This document shows, piece after piece, positions 8,372-17,776 of a DNA stretch of 64,000 nucleotides (position 1 is the first letter of the stretch; each line of letters starts with the position of its first letter). The translations under genes and the position numbers were made by a program. The notes beneath the pieces are model-generated. The model was given only the letters and a program-made list of their open reading frames with translations, did no database searches and had not been told where the DNA came from. Origin of the DNA: Dechloromonas sp. (lineage in GTDB: Bacteria > Pseudomonadota > Gammaproteobacteria > Burkholderiales > Rhodocyclaceae); assembly GCA_016790815.1 (NCBI GenBank), contig JAEUOG010000064.1, positions 1 through 64,000 of the forward strand. The letters are read 5' to 3'.

Positions 8372-10216
8372 TCAGGCTGCGTCCTTGAAAATACCCATTT
8401 CGAACAGTTCGCGCTTGAGCACGAGTTCGCGCGGCATTTTTTCGCCCATTTTGTCGAACCACTCCTTGTGGCCGGCCAGTTCGGACTTCCAGGCTTCCGG
8501 GTCGATGGTGCTGAGGGCTTCGAAGTCAGCCTTGTTGATGTCGAGGCCTGTCCAGTCGATGTCCTCGAACTTCGGCATCCAGCCCAGCACGGTTTCCTTG
8601 GCGGCAACGGTGCCCTTGCAACGCTGAACGATCCACTTCAGGACGCGCATGTTGTCGCCGAAGCCCGGCCACATGAAGTTGCCATCGGCGTCCATACGGA
8701 ACCAGTTCACACAGAAAATCTTCGGCGTGGCATCGACGGTCTTGCCCATCTTCAACCAGTGGTTGAAGTAATCGCCCATGTGGTAGCCGCAGAAGGGCAG
8801 CATGGCGAACGGGTCGCGGCGAACAACACCCTGCTGGCCAAAGGCGGCAGCGGTGGTTTCGGAGCCGAGGGTGGCAGCCATGTAGACGCCGTAGTTCCAG
8901 TTGAATGCCTGGTACACCAGCGGCACGGTGGTGGCGCGACGGCCACCGAAAATGAAGGCGGAAATCGGTACGCCAGCCGGGTCTTCCCAGGCGGCATCGA
9001 CCGACGGGCACTGGTTGGCCGGGGCGGTGAAACGGGAGTTGGCGTGGGCGGCTTTCTTGCCGGCCTTGCCGTCTTCCGGCGTCCAGTCATTGCCCTGCCA
9101 GTCGATCAAGTGCGCCGGAGCTTCCTTGGTCAGGCCTTCCCACCAGACATCGCCGTCGTCGGTCAGTGCGACGTTGGTGAAGATGATGTTTTCCTTGAGG
9201 GTGGCCAGGGCGTTGAAATTGGTCTTTTCGCTGGTGCCCGGAGCGACGCCGAAGAAGCCAGCTTCCGGGTTGATGGCATAGAAACGGGTGACGCCATCCT
9301 TGTCGACGCGGGGCTTGATCCAGGCGATGTCGTCGCCGATGGTGGTGATCTTCCAGCCGTCGAGGGTCTTCGGCGGGATCAGCATGGCGAAGTTGGTCTT
9401 TCCGCAGGCCGATGGGAAGGCGGCAGCAACATAGCTCTTCTCACCTTCCGGCGATTCGACGCCGAGGATGAGCATGTGCTCGGCAAGCCAACCCTGGTCG
9501 CGGGCCATGTTGGAGGCGATGCGCAGGGCGAAGCACTTCTTGCCGAGCAGGGCATTGCCGCCGTAACCGGAACCGTAGGACCAGATTTCACGGGTTTCCG
9601 GGTAATGGACGATGTACTTGACGGTCGGGTTGCAAGGCCACTTGGCATCCTGCTGGCCCGGTTCGAGCGGTGCACCGACGGTGTGGATGCACGGCACGAA
9701 TTCGCCATTGGTGCCCAGCACGTCGAAAACCTTCTTGCCCATACGGGTCATCGTGCGCATGTTCACGACGACGTAGGCAGAATCTGAAATTTCAAGGCCG
9801 ATGTGGGCGATCGGTGAACCGAGCGGGCCCATGGAGAAGGGGATCACGTACATCGTGCGGCCCTTCATGCAACCCTTAAACAGGCCGTTCAGCTTCTCGC
9901 GCATGACGGCAGGCTCTTCCCAGTTATTGGTCGGGCCGGCGTCTTCCTTGTTTTGCGAGCAGATGTAGGTGCGGTCTTCAACGCGCGCCACATCGGAAGG
10001 GTCGGAGAATGCCAGGAACGAATTTGGGCGCTTGGCTTCGTTGAGCTTGATCAGCGTGCCGGCCTCTACCATTTCGGCACACAGGCGGTCATACTCCTGC
10101 TGCGACCCGTCGGCCCAGTGGATACGGTCAGGCTGGGTCAGAGCGGCAATCTCGGCGACCCATTTTTTCAGGCCTTCGTGTTTGACGTAATCTGGTGCAT
10201 TCAGCGGTGCGGTCAT
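8372..10216 (-). CDS. pckG: Phosphoenolpyruvate carboxykinase (GTP)
   Basis: This enzyme interconverts oxaloacetate and GTP with phosphoenolpyruvate, CO2 and GDP, the first committed step of gluconeogenesis from C4 acids. At 614 residues it has the length of the GTP-dependent class, not the shorter ATP class. Motifs include [13 protein letters not shown] (P-loop, with the mobile Cys) and GDDIAWI (metal site). ATG 10216 is preceded by a GAGAGAGA tract; further upstream in-frame sequence lies in the maeB promoter region and is not family-like. It is divergent from maeB, so the pair sits at the PEP-pyruvate-malate node. Confidence 0.95.
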   Translation of the reverse strand: MTAPLNAPDYVKHEGLKKWVAEIAALTQPDRIHWADGSQQEYDRLCAEMVEAGTLIKLNEAKRPNSFLAFSDPSDVARVEDRTYICSQNKEDAGPTNNWEEPAVMREKLNGLFKGCMKGRTMYVIPFSMGPLGSPIAHIGLEISDSAYVVVNMRTMTRMGKKVFDVLGTNGEFVPCIHTVGAPLEPGQQDAKWPCNPTVKYIVHYPETREIWSYGSGYGGNALLGKKCFALRIASNMARDQGWLAEHMLILGVESPEGEKSYVAAAFPSACGKTNFAMLIPPKTLDGWKITTIGDDIAWIKPRVDKDGVTRFYAINPEAGFFGVAPGTSEKTNFNALATLKENIIFTNVALTDDGDVWWEGLTKEAPAHLIDWQGNDWTPEDGKAGKKAAHANSRFTAPANQCPSVDAAWEDPAGVPISAFIFGGRRATTVPLVYQAFNWNYGVYMAATLGSETTAAAFGQQGVVRRDPFAMLPFCGYHMGDYFNHWLKMGKTVDATPKIFCVNWFRMDADGNFMWPGFGDNMRVLKWIVQRCKGTVAAKETVLGWMPKFEDIDWTGLDINKADFEALSTIDPEAWKSELAGHKEWFDKMGEKMPRELVLKRELFEMGIFKDAA

Positions 10217-10405
10217 GGCGATGTCTCTCTCTAAGTTACTGAAATAGCTAGTTTTCACGCCAGTCGCCGGGAGCTGCTGCCAAGACTTCGAGCGGCGCTG
10301 AAGCCGTCGGCTGGGAAGCCCGTAATTATGCATCAATCTAGGGTAAACATCTACTTGACTTATTCGGGCTACGTGATTTCCACGGGTGAATGTGTTCTTG
10401 CTGCA

Positions 10406-10414
10406 TGGTATTAT
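10406..10414 (+). promoter_or_regulatory. Extended -10 promoter for maeB
   Basis: TGGTATTAT in the 245-base pckG-maeB divergent region fits the extended -10 pattern TGnTATAAT with one mismatch, about 48 bases before the maeB ATG. No good -35 is visible. Assignment is by inspection only. Confidence 0.4.
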
Positions 10415-10461
10415 GTCCCACAATTCGAAATTGGATTTCACGATACAAAATGGAGACAAAC

Positions 10462-12741
10462 ATGGATTCTCGGCAACTACGTGAAGCAGCGCTCTACTAT
10501 CACCGCGAGCCCAAGCCGGGCAAAATCTCGGTAACCCCGATCAAGCAGCTCACCAATCAGTACGATCTGTCGATGGCATATTCACCGGGCGTGGCTTTCG
10601 CCTGCGAAGAAATCGTCGCCGATCCCCGTGAAGCCAGCACCCTGACGTCGCGGGCCAACCTGGTCGGCGTCATCACCAACGGTACTGCCGTACTCGGCCT
10701 GGGGGCCATCGGACCACTCGCCGCCAAACCGGTCATGGAAGGCAAGGGCGTCCTGTTCAAGAAATTTGCCAATATAGATGTGTTCGACATCGAAATTGAA
10801 GAGCGCGATCCGGACAAGCTGATCGACACCATCGCGTCGCTCGAGCCAACCTTCGGTGGCATCAATCTGGAAGACATCAAGGCGCCCGAGTGTTTTTACA
10901 TCGAGAAGAAGTTGCGCGAGCGCATGAAGATTCCCGTCTTCCATGATGACCAGCATGGCACGGCAATTGTCGTTGGTGCCGCAGTTCTCAATGGCCTGCA
11001 TCTGATCGGCAAGGACCTATCCAAGGTCAAGATCGTCACCTCGGGGGCTGGTGCGGCGGCACTTGCCTGCCTTGACCTGCTGGTCATGCTTGGCGCTCCG
11101 CCCAGCAACATCTGGGTAACCGATATCAAGGGCCTGGTGTACGAAGGCCGTGTCGAGGAAATGGATGAAATCAAGGCACGCTACGCCAAGGTGACGGACG
11201 CCCGGACGCTGGGTGAAGTGATCGCCGATGCCGACGTTTTCCTGGGGCTCTCGGCCGGCGGTGTGTTGAAGGCGGAAATGGTTGCCAAAATGGCGCCAGG
11301 CCCACTGATCATGGCGCTGGCTAATCCGACCCCGGAAATTACGCCGGAACTGGTCAAGAGCGTGCGCAACGACGCCATCATTTGTACTGGCCGGTCGGAT
11401 TACCCGAATCAGGTCAACAACGTGCTCTGCTTCCCGTTCATTTTCCGTGGCGCCTTGGATGTCGGTGCGACCACCATTACCGAAGAAATGAAAATGGCTG
11501 CGGTCAGGGCGATCGCTGAGCTGGCACGTGCCGAGCAGTCGGAAGTGGCTGCACGCGCTTACGGTGAAAAAGTTGCCAGCTTTGGTCCTGAGTATCTGAT
11601 TCCGAACCCCTTCGATCCGCGCCTGATCGTCAAGATAGCGCCGGCTGTTGCCATGGCCGGCATGGAGTCCGGTGTGGCAACCCGCCCGATCAAGGACTGG
11701 GATGCCTACATACAGAGTCTGAATGAGTTTGTCTATCACTCCGGCATGATCATGAAGCCCGTCTTCTCGCAGGCCAAGATGGCGCCGAAACGCATTGTTT
11801 TCGCCGAAGGGGAAGATGAGCGTGTGCTGCGCGCCGTTCAGGTCATACGTGACGAAGGTATCGCCATGCCGGTGCTGATCGGCCGAGTCGGCGAAATAAA
11901 GCGCCGCATTGAGGCTGCCGGTCTGCGCATTCGGGAAGGTGACGATTTCGAGGTGGTCCACGCCGATAACTGCGCGTTTTTTGAGCAGCATTTCGAGGAG
12001 TTCTCGACCACGTATCACCGTCTGATGGAGCGTAAGGGTGTCTCGCCTGACTACGCGCGTCGTGAGGTGCGGCGTCGTGCCACGCTGTACGGCGCGCTGA
12101 TGGTTCGCCTTGGCTACGCCGACGGCCTTATCTGTGGCACCTTTGGGCGGCACGAAACGCATCGCCACTATGTCGAGAGTGTGATCGGCAATCAGGAGGG
12201 TGTCGATCGTTGCTATGCCATGAACCTTCTGATGCTGCCAGGGCGCACGGTGTTTATTGGCGATACCTACGTCAACTACGATCCGACTGCTGAGCAACTG
12301 GCTGACATGACGCTGTTGGCTGCGCAGGAAATTCGCAATTTCGGTATCCAGCCCAAGGTGGCCTTGCTCTCACATTCGACGTTTGGTACCGAGAACACGC
12401 CAACCTCACTGAAAATGCGCGAAGTCCTGGCCATTCTCAGCCAGCGTGCTCCGGATCTTGAGGTCGAGGGTGAAATGCACGGCGATGCAGCGCTTGATGA
12501 GCGCATTCGTCAGAGCGCATTCCCGAATTCGCGTCTCAAGGGGCAGGCCAATCTGCTAATCATGCCAACGCTGGATGCTGCCAACATATCTTTCAACCTT
12601 CTGAAAGTGGCGGCCGGAGACAACCTGACCATCGGCCCCATCCTTCTCGGCGCGGCGAAACCCGTCAATATCCTGACGCCAACCGCAACCGTACGTCGGA
12701 TAGTCAATATGACAGCATTGACAGTTGTGGATGCTGTATAA
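10462..12741 (+). CDS. maeB: NADP-dependent malic enzyme with phosphotransacetylase-like C-terminal domain
   Basis: Oxidative decarboxylation of malate to pyruvate with NADPH. The protein has 759 residues, the same as E. coli MaeB. The malic enzyme part (about 1-430) includes [24 protein letters not shown] and the Rossmann stretch [15 protein letters not shown]. The C-terminal part (about 435-759) resembles phosphate acetyltransferase ([16 protein letters not shown]) and in known MaeB proteins is regulatory, not catalytic. ATG 10462 has GGAG six to seven bases upstream; an ATG 12 bases earlier is less well placed. It faces pckG across a short divergent region. Confidence 0.93.
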   Translation: MDSRQLREAALYYHREPKPGKISVTPIKQLTNQYDLSMAYSPGVAFACEEIVADPREASTLTSRANLVGVITNGTAVLGLGAIGPLAAKPVMEGKGVLFKKFANIDVFDIEIEERDPDKLIDTIASLEPTFGGINLEDIKAPECFYIEKKLRERMKIPVFHDDQHGTAIVVGAAVLNGLHLIGKDLSKVKIVTSGAGAAALACLDLLVMLGAPPSNIWVTDIKGLVYEGRVEEMDEIKARYAKVTDARTLGEVIADADVFLGLSAGGVLKAEMVAKMAPGPLIMALANPTPEITPELVKSVRNDAIICTGRSDYPNQVNNVLCFPFIFRGALDVGATTITEEMKMAAVRAIAELARAEQSEVAARAYGEKVASFGPEYLIPNPFDPRLIVKIAPAVAMAGMESGVATRPIKDWDAYIQSLNEFVYHSGMIMKPVFSQAKMAPKRIVFAEGEDERVLRAVQVIRDEGIAMPVLIGRVGEIKRRIEAAGLRIREGDDFEVVHADNCAFFEQHFEEFSTTYHRLMERKGVSPDYARREVRRRATLYGALMVRLGYADGLICGTFGRHETHRHYVESVIGNQEGVDRCYAMNLLMLPGRTVFIGDTYVNYDPTAEQLADMTLLAAQEIRNFGIQPKVALLSHSTFGTENTPTSLKMREVLAILSQRAPDLEVEGEMHGDAALDERIRQSAFPNSRLKGQANLLIMPTLDAANISFNLLKVAAGDNLTIGPILLGAAKPVNILTPTATVRRIVNMTALTVVDAV

Positions 12742-12845
12742 CTATCATCTTTAAGTTGTTGTTGTATCTGCCTATTTTTATTGAAAAATCATGGTCTCCT
12801 GCTAAACTAGGGTAGAATTTGCCTGATGTTGGCAGGAGATTGTGA

Positions 12846-14000
12846 ATGAAGCATAAGTTCAAAGCGGCCTTGTTGGTCGCAGCCATGTTGGGCGTCGCTG
12901 CCCAAACGCCACTGTCCGCGGCTCCCATCAAGAAGGCGGACCAAAAGGCTGTTCAAAAAGCACCTGCAAAGGCTGCTGCGAAAGCGCCATCGTCTACCAA
13001 GTCGATTGCTGGCAAACCATCTGTTCGTGCCGCTGCTGCAAAGTCAGCTGCCACCAAGGCTGTAGCCTCAAAGGCTGCTGCGACCAAGTCGGCTGGCGCA
13101 GAGACTTCCCGGAAGGTGGCTGCAAAGGCAGCTTCAAGCAAGCTGGCATCAGCCGGCGCTGCGAAAAAAGTAGCTGTTGTCCATGAGACGCCTAGAAAGT
13201 TGGTGCGCCATGCGGTGCTGGCCGATATCGATCCTGGTCGCCTGGCACTTTACTCGGCATCGGCACTGGTCATCGATCAAAGCAGTGGTCAGGTGATGCT
13301 TGAAAAGCATCCGGAAATGGTGGTGCCGATTGCGTCGATATCGAAGTTGATGACGGCGATGGTGGTGCTTGATGCCAAGCTCGATTTGCAGGAAGTCATC
13401 GCCATCGGTGATGAGGATGTGGATGGCCTGAAGGGGACGCGCTCCCGCTTGCCGGTGGGAACGACCATGACGCGCGAAGCCGCGATGCTGCTGGCCTTGA
13501 TGTCTTCGGAAAACCGCGCAGCGAGCGCGCTGGGAAGGCACTTTCCTGGCGGCATGTACGCCTTTGTCCAGGCTATGAACCGGAAGGCTCACGCACTGGG
13601 CATGTATCACAGCCGTTTTGAAGAGCCGACTGGCCTTTCCAGCAACAACGTATCGACCGCGCATGATCTGGCCCGCATGGTTGCTGCCGCCGCGCGATAT
13701 CCGGAAATCCGCAGCTACTCGACGACTGCCGAAGCCAAGATCGAGCTTAACGGACGTATTCGCGACTTCCACAATACCAATGCGCTGGTGCGCAGCGATA
13801 CTTGGGAAATTGGGGTGTCGAAGACCGGCTATATCTCCGAGGCTGGCCGTTGTCTGGTCATGCAGGCGCGGGTTGCTGACAAGCCGGTGGTTATTGTGCT
13901 GCTGGATTCGCAAGGCAAGATGACGCGGGTCGGTGATGCAAACCGGATCAAGCGCTGGATGGAAAGTGCCAGTCTGGCGGTGGAGCGTCGTCGGGTTTGA
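12846..14000 (+). CDS. pbpG: D-alanyl-D-alanine endopeptidase (PBP7-like) with Lys/Ala-rich linker
   Basis: This periplasmic low-molecular-weight penicillin-binding protein cuts D-Ala-mDAP cross-links in peptidoglycan. It has 384 residues: a signal peptide (KFKAALLVAAMLGVAAQ), then roughly 85 residues made almost only of Ala, Lys, Ser and Thr (about 27-112), then the S11 peptidase domain. Catalytic motifs are SISKLM (SxxK), SSEN (SxN) and KTGYI (KTG). E. coli PBP7 is about 310 residues, so the basic linker accounts for the extra length. The linker may bind anionic wall polymers, but that is a guess. Confidence 0.88.
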   Translation: MKHKFKAALLVAAMLGVAAQTPLSAAPIKKADQKAVQKAPAKAAAKAPSSTKSIAGKPSVRAAAAKSAATKAVASKAAATKSAGAETSRKVAAKAASSKLASAGAAKKVAVVHETPRKLVRHAVLADIDPGRLALYSASALVIDQSSGQVMLEKHPEMVVPIASISKLMTAMVVLDAKLDLQEVIAIGDEDVDGLKGTRSRLPVGTTMTREAAMLLALMSSENRAASALGRHFPGGMYAFVQAMNRKAHALGMYHSRFEEPTGLSSNNVSTAHDLARMVAAAARYPEIRSYSTTAEAKIELNGRIRDFHNTNALVRSDTWEIGVSKTGYISEAGRCLVMQARVADKPVVIVLLDSQGKMTRVGDANRIKRWMESASLAVERRRV

Positions 14001-14019
14001 CGGTCTGATATTGCCGCCA

Positions 14020-14046
14020 AAGGCCGCCGAGTGCGGCCTTTATTTT
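14020..14046 (+). terminator. Intrinsic terminator after the PBP7 gene
   Basis: Stem AAGGCCGC paired with GCGGCCTT, loop CGAGT, then TATTTTC. It lies between convergent genes and overlaps the iclR-type stop codon at its right edge. Confidence 0.85.
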
Positions 14047-14828
14047 CTGGTGCCGGTGTAGCCTAGCGTTTGTGAGACGGCGTCCGCGGTCTGCTTGACC
14101 TGACGCGCCCAGTCGGGGTCGTGGCGATCGGCGGGGGCGGAGACTGACAGCGCAGCAACGATGTTGCCTTCGTCGTCGTGAATCGGCGCTGCCACGCATT
14201 TGAGGCCGAGTTCAGCTTCTTCGTCGTCGTAAGCGATGCCGTGGCGACGCACCTTTTCGAGTTCCTTCTCCAGCGCGGCAAGGCTGGTCATCGAATGCGG
14301 TGTCTTGCCGGGCAGGCCGGTGCGCTTGGCGTAATCGCGCAGCTTCTGGGCGCTATCCGCAGCGAGAAAAAGTTTTCCCAACGACGTAAGGTGGAGCGGC
14401 GCGCGGCCGCCAACCAGATAGACGACGCGAACCAGGGCGCGACCCGACGAGGTGCGTTCAAGGTACACGATCTCGTCTTCGTGGCGGGCACCGAGATTGA
14501 TCGCCTCGCCGATTTTTTCGTGCAGTTCCTGCATGAAGGGCAGGGCCACTTCGCGCATGTTGATACGGGACTTGACGATGCCGCCGAGCTCCAGCAGGCG
14601 GATGCCGAGGCGATAGGTGCCGGCATCCTGGCGCTCAACAAAGCGCGCTGCGGCCATCGCGGCCAGGATGCGGTGTGCGGTTGATGGGTGGAGATCGGTG
14701 GCCTGGGCCAGTTGTTTCAGGCTCGCGGCATCCGGAGACGCGGCAAGGGCATCAAGCAGCGACATCATGCGCTCTATGACCTGGATAGTGCCTGGCGTTT
14801 TGGCCGGCCCGATGGCAGCTTCGGACAA
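14040..14828 (-). CDS. IclR-family transcriptional regulator
   Basis: A DNA-binding regulator of 262 residues. The N-terminal winged helix (IQVIERMMSLLDALAAS, then LKQLAQATDLHPSTAHRILAAM) is followed by the IclR effector domain (LGIRLLELGGIV; SLGKLFLAA; CVAAPIHDDEGNIVAALSVS). I take TTG 14828 as the start because AAGGAAT lies upstream and later ATGs would cut into the helix-turn-helix. It is divergent from the lut operon with only about 70 bases between starts, so control of lactate use is likely. The effector is unknown. Confidence 0.88.
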   Translation of the reverse strand: MSEAAIGPAKTPGTIQVIERMMSLLDALAASPDAASLKQLAQATDLHPSTAHRILAAMAAARFVERQDAGTYRLGIRLLELGGIVKSRINMREVALPFMQELHEKIGEAINLGARHEDEIVYLERTSSGRALVRVVYLVGGRAPLHLTSLGKLFLAADSAQKLRDYAKRTGLPGKTPHSMTSLAALEKELEKVRRHGIAYDDEEAELGLKCVAAPIHDDEGNIVAALSVSAPADRHDPDWARQVKQTADAVSQTLGYTGTRK

Positions 14829-14898
14829 CTGGATTCCTTTATTGGAGTGCTTTGAGTAGCATTAGCCACTTCGATTTCTTGTGCGCCGCAATATTAGC

Positions 14899-15630
14899 AT
14901 GCGCTTAGCTTTGTACGTTACCTGTCTGGTCGATCTCATGCGCCCCTCGGTCGGCTTCGCGGCCTTGCGCCTGCTTGAGGCGACAGGCGCCGAGGTCATT
15001 GTGCCGGAAAGCCAGACGTGCTGCGGTCAACCAGCCTGGAATGCCGGAAATCGCCCGCTGGCCGTTGATCTGGCGAAAAAGGCGATTGCCGAGCTGGAGG
15101 GTTTTGACCATGTGGTCATCCCGTCCGGTTCGTGTGCCGACCAGATTCGCAATGTCTATCCGCAGTTGCTGGGCGATGATCCGCTCTGGGGGCCAAGAGT
15201 GCGTGGGGTGGCGGAGCGGACGTTTGAGTTGTCGCAATATCTGGCCGAAGTGGCCGAGGGTGGTTTCATCGCAGCAGACTTTCCCGGCAGCGTGACCTAC
15301 CACGACTCCTGCAAGGGCCTGCGTGGTCTCGGCATCAAGCGCCAGCCGCGTGAATTACTCCACAAGGCGTGCGGGCTGACTCTCAAGGAAATGCCGGATT
15401 GCGAAGAGTGTTGCGGCTTTGGTGGCGCGTTCTCAGTGAAATTCGGCGACGTGTCGACGCAAATTGTCGATCGCAAATGTGACGCGATCGCGGCAGTCGG
15501 CGCCGATTCGGTGGTTGGCGGCGATCTCGGCTGCCTGATCAACATCGAAGGCCGTTTGCGCCGGCGTGGCGACGAAACGACGCGTGTCCTGCACATTGCC
15601 GAAGTGCTTGCCGGCGGGGGCGATTCCTGA
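14899..15630 (+). CDS. lutA: L-lactate utilisation protein LutA (LldE/YkgE)
   Basis: The (Fe-S)-binding subunit of the LutABC L-lactate oxidation complex, 243 residues. It carries the two CCG-type motifs of the heterodisulfide-reductase-like family: CCGQPAWNAG near residue 40 and CCGFGGAFSVKF near residue 175. ATG 14899 starts MRLALYVTCLVD, the normal N-terminus. No clear Shine-Dalgarno is seen; an in-frame GTG at 14881 is less likely. The lutA stop and lutB start overlap (TGATG). With the divergent IclR gene this defines the left end of the operon. Confidence 0.9.
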   Translation: MRLALYVTCLVDLMRPSVGFAALRLLEATGAEVIVPESQTCCGQPAWNAGNRPLAVDLAKKAIAELEGFDHVVIPSGSCADQIRNVYPQLLGDDPLWGPRVRGVAERTFELSQYLAEVAEGGFIAADFPGSVTYHDSCKGLRGLGIKRQPRELLHKACGLTLKEMPDCEECCGFGGAFSVKFGDVSTQIVDRKCDAIAAVGADSVVGGDLGCLINIEGRLRRRGDETTRVLHIAEVLAGGGDS

Positions 15631-17072
15631 TGTCGGGCTCGAAGCACTCGCAGGCCATGCATTTCCACGCCCGGGCCGGCGAAAAACTTCGCAATCCGAT
15701 CCTTCAGGGGGCCTTGCGGAAAGCCAAGCCCCTGTTCGTGGGCAAACGTGCCAAGGGGGTGGCCTCGCTGGCCGAGGATGGCCTCGATTTCGACGTGCTG
15801 CGGTCAACGGCCAAAAATATTCGAAATCGAACACTGGCAGATCTTGATGCCTGGCTTGAGATTTTTGAAGAGCGGGCTGTCGCGACAGGCGCCGAGGTGC
15901 TCTGGGCGCGCGACGGTGCCGAAGTCAGCCGCCTGGTTGTCGACATCGCCCGGCGTCATGGCGTGACCAAGGCTGTGAAGTCGAAGTCCATGCTCTCCGA
16001 GGAGGCGCTGCTCAACGAAGCCTTGGCCGCTGCCGGCATACGCCCGGTCGAGACCGATCTCGGCGAGTACATCGTGCAGCTGGCCGGCGAAACCCCGTCG
16101 CACATCATTGCCCCGGCCGTACATAAAACGATAGGCGAAGTTGAAGCGCTGTTCGCCAGGGAGCATGGTCGGCCGCTCGAGACGCGGACGTCGGCGGACA
16201 TTCCGGCCATGGCACAGGAGGCGCGCGCGGTTTTGCGCGAGCATTTCCTGAGCGCCGGGATGGGCATTTCCGGCGCCAATTTCCTGATCGCCGAAACCGG
16301 CAGTGCGGCGCTCGTCACCAATGAAGGCAACGGCCGCATGGTGACCACCTTGCCCAAGGTGCATGTCGTCATCACGGGCATCGAGAAAATCGTCCCGACG
16401 CTGGAAGATTTCGCGACGCTCATGCGCCTGCTGCCACGTTCGGCCACCGGCCAGTCAATCTCCAACTACGTCTCGCTCCTCACCGGGACGAAGCGGGACG
16501 GCGATCGCGATGGCCCTGAAAAAACCATTTTCATCCTCGTCGACAACGGCCGGGCCAAGCTGCTCGGCTCGGACTACCAGGACATGCTGCGCTGCATCCG
16601 TTGCGGCGCCTGCATGAATCACTGTCCGGTCTATTTCTCGCTCGGCGGCCACGCCTACGGCTGGGTCTACCCCGGGCCCATGGGGTCGGTGCTGACGCCG
16701 CTCTATACCGGTATCGAGAACGCCATCGACCTGCCGCACGCCTCAACTGGCTGCAACCAGTGCGGCGCCGTCTGTCCGGTCGATATTCCACTGCCGACGC
16801 TCATGCATCGCCTGCGCGAGGAACAGAACGAGCGCGGCCTGCGCCCGTGGCCGGAGCGGCTGGCGCTCAAGGTTTGGGGTTGGGTGGCCGGCAAGCCGGC
16901 GCTCTATCGCTGGCTTGCCCGGCGCACAGCCCGCTACCTCAACTGGCTGGCCGATGGCAGCGGCCGCATCCGCATTTTTGGGCTGGCACCCGGGTGGACC
17001 GCAGGACGCGATCTGCCGGTATCCTCCGGCCTTACATTTCACGAACTTTACTCAGCTAGAAAGAAAACCTGA
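15630..17072 (+). CDS. lutB: L-lactate utilisation protein LutB (LldF/YkgF)
   Basis: The iron-sulfur subunit of the lactate oxidation complex, 480 residues. An N-terminal LUD (DUF162) domain covers roughly residues 60-300 (ETGSAALVTNEGNGRM is characteristic). A ferredoxin-like region has CIRCGACMNHCPVY and CNQCGAVCPVDIPLP, enough cysteines for two [4Fe-4S] clusters. A C-terminal helical tail follows. The start codon overlaps the lutA stop. It transfers electrons from lactate, probably to the respiratory chain, in concert with LutA and LutC. Confidence 0.92.
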   Translation: MSGSKHSQAMHFHARAGEKLRNPILQGALRKAKPLFVGKRAKGVASLAEDGLDFDVLRSTAKNIRNRTLADLDAWLEIFEERAVATGAEVLWARDGAEVSRLVVDIARRHGVTKAVKSKSMLSEEALLNEALAAAGIRPVETDLGEYIVQLAGETPSHIIAPAVHKTIGEVEALFAREHGRPLETRTSADIPAMAQEARAVLREHFLSAGMGISGANFLIAETGSAALVTNEGNGRMVTTLPKVHVVITGIEKIVPTLEDFATLMRLLPRSATGQSISNYVSLLTGTKRDGDRDGPEKTIFILVDNGRAKLLGSDYQDMLRCIRCGACMNHCPVYFSLGGHAYGWVYPGPMGSVLTPLYTGIENAIDLPHASTGCNQCGAVCPVDIPLPTLMHRLREEQNERGLRPWPERLALKVWGWVAGKPALYRWLARRTARYLNWLADGSGRIRIFGLAPGWTAGRDLPVSSGLTFHELYSARKKT

Positions 17073-17074
17073 AC

Positions 17075-17776
17075 ATGGAATTTGCCGCCGAAGGCCCGAA
17101 AGCCATCCCCTTGTGGGTCAACGGTCATGCCTTTTTGACAGTGACCGATGCCTTTTTTGACGTGACCAACCCGGCTACCGGCGAAGCCATTCGCCGTGTC
17201 CCGCTCTGCGGGGCGAGCGAGGCAGCCGAGGCAGTAGGCGCCGCACTCGGCGCGCAAGCGGCCTGGGCGATGATGGGCGTGCCGGCGCGGCGCGTCTGCC
17301 TGGCCAATCTTGGTGATGCGCTCGACCGCTACAGCGGCCACTTCGCCAAACTGCTCATGCAGGATTGTGGTTTTGACGAAGCACGCGCTACCGCAGAAGT
17401 CGGCGAAGCCGTTGCCGCCCTGCAGGGCGCTTCCGTCGGCGAAACCGGCGTTTTCGGTCTGGTTCTCGACGCCTCGCGGCCGCTGGCCGGGCTGGCTGAA
17501 GCGATTTCGCCGGCGCTCATGGCGGGGGCGACCGTCATCGTCAAGCCCAGCCCGAAAGCCCCATCGGCCGCCTACGCGCTGTGCGAATTGTCCGGACGCG
17601 CTGAATGGCCGGCCGGTGTGCTCAATCTGCTGCAGGGCGACACCGCAGCCATCGAGGGCCTGTGCGCCGCAGACGGGCTTGACCGGTTGGTGTACAGCGG
17701 CGAAGCCGCACTCGGTGCGCAAGTCGGTGCCATTGCCGAAGCTGCCGGCGTTGCTTTCGACATGAAAGCTGCCTGA
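17075..17776 (+). CDS. Truncated aldehyde-dehydrogenase-like protein, no catalytic domain
   Basis: 233 residues resembling only the N-terminal NAD-binding half of the aldehyde dehydrogenase superfamily. Visible hallmarks are FFDVTNPATGEAIRRVP at the N-terminus, ALMAGATVIVKPSPKAPSA (Lys of the NAD site) near 150-168, and AGVLNLLQGD. The position of the conserved PWNFP loop reads DASRPLAG, so the catalytic Asn is absent, and the protein ends before the catalytic Glu and Cys regions. It is not a frameshift: the stop codon overlaps the next start (TGATG) and the frame stays clean. Its role may be structural or NAD-sensing in the lut operon; this is inference. Confidence 0.75.
   Translation: MEFAAEGPKAIPLWVNGHAFLTVTDAFFDVTNPATGEAIRRVPLCGASEAAEAVGAALGAQAAWAMMGVPARRVCLANLGDALDRYSGHFAKLLMQDCGFDEARATAEVGEAVAALQGASVGETGVFGLVLDASRPLAGLAEAISPALMAGATVIVKPSPKAPSAAYALCELSGRAEWPAGVLNLLQGDTAAIEGLCAADGLDRLVYSGEAALGAQVGAIAEAAGVAFDMKAA

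Noticed and set aside
8468..9787. 439-residue frame opposite pckG
   Set aside because: Shadow of the pckG coding strand; no recognisable domains and low-complexity composition expected from antisense GC-rich sequence.
11017..12297. 426-residue frame opposite maeB
   Set aside because: Antisense shadow of the malic enzyme gene with no motif.
17640..17776. Frameshift as the cause of the short aldehyde-dehydrogenase-like gene
   Set aside because: The frame ends with a stop overlapping the next start, and no frame of the following bases continues the ALDH catalytic domain.
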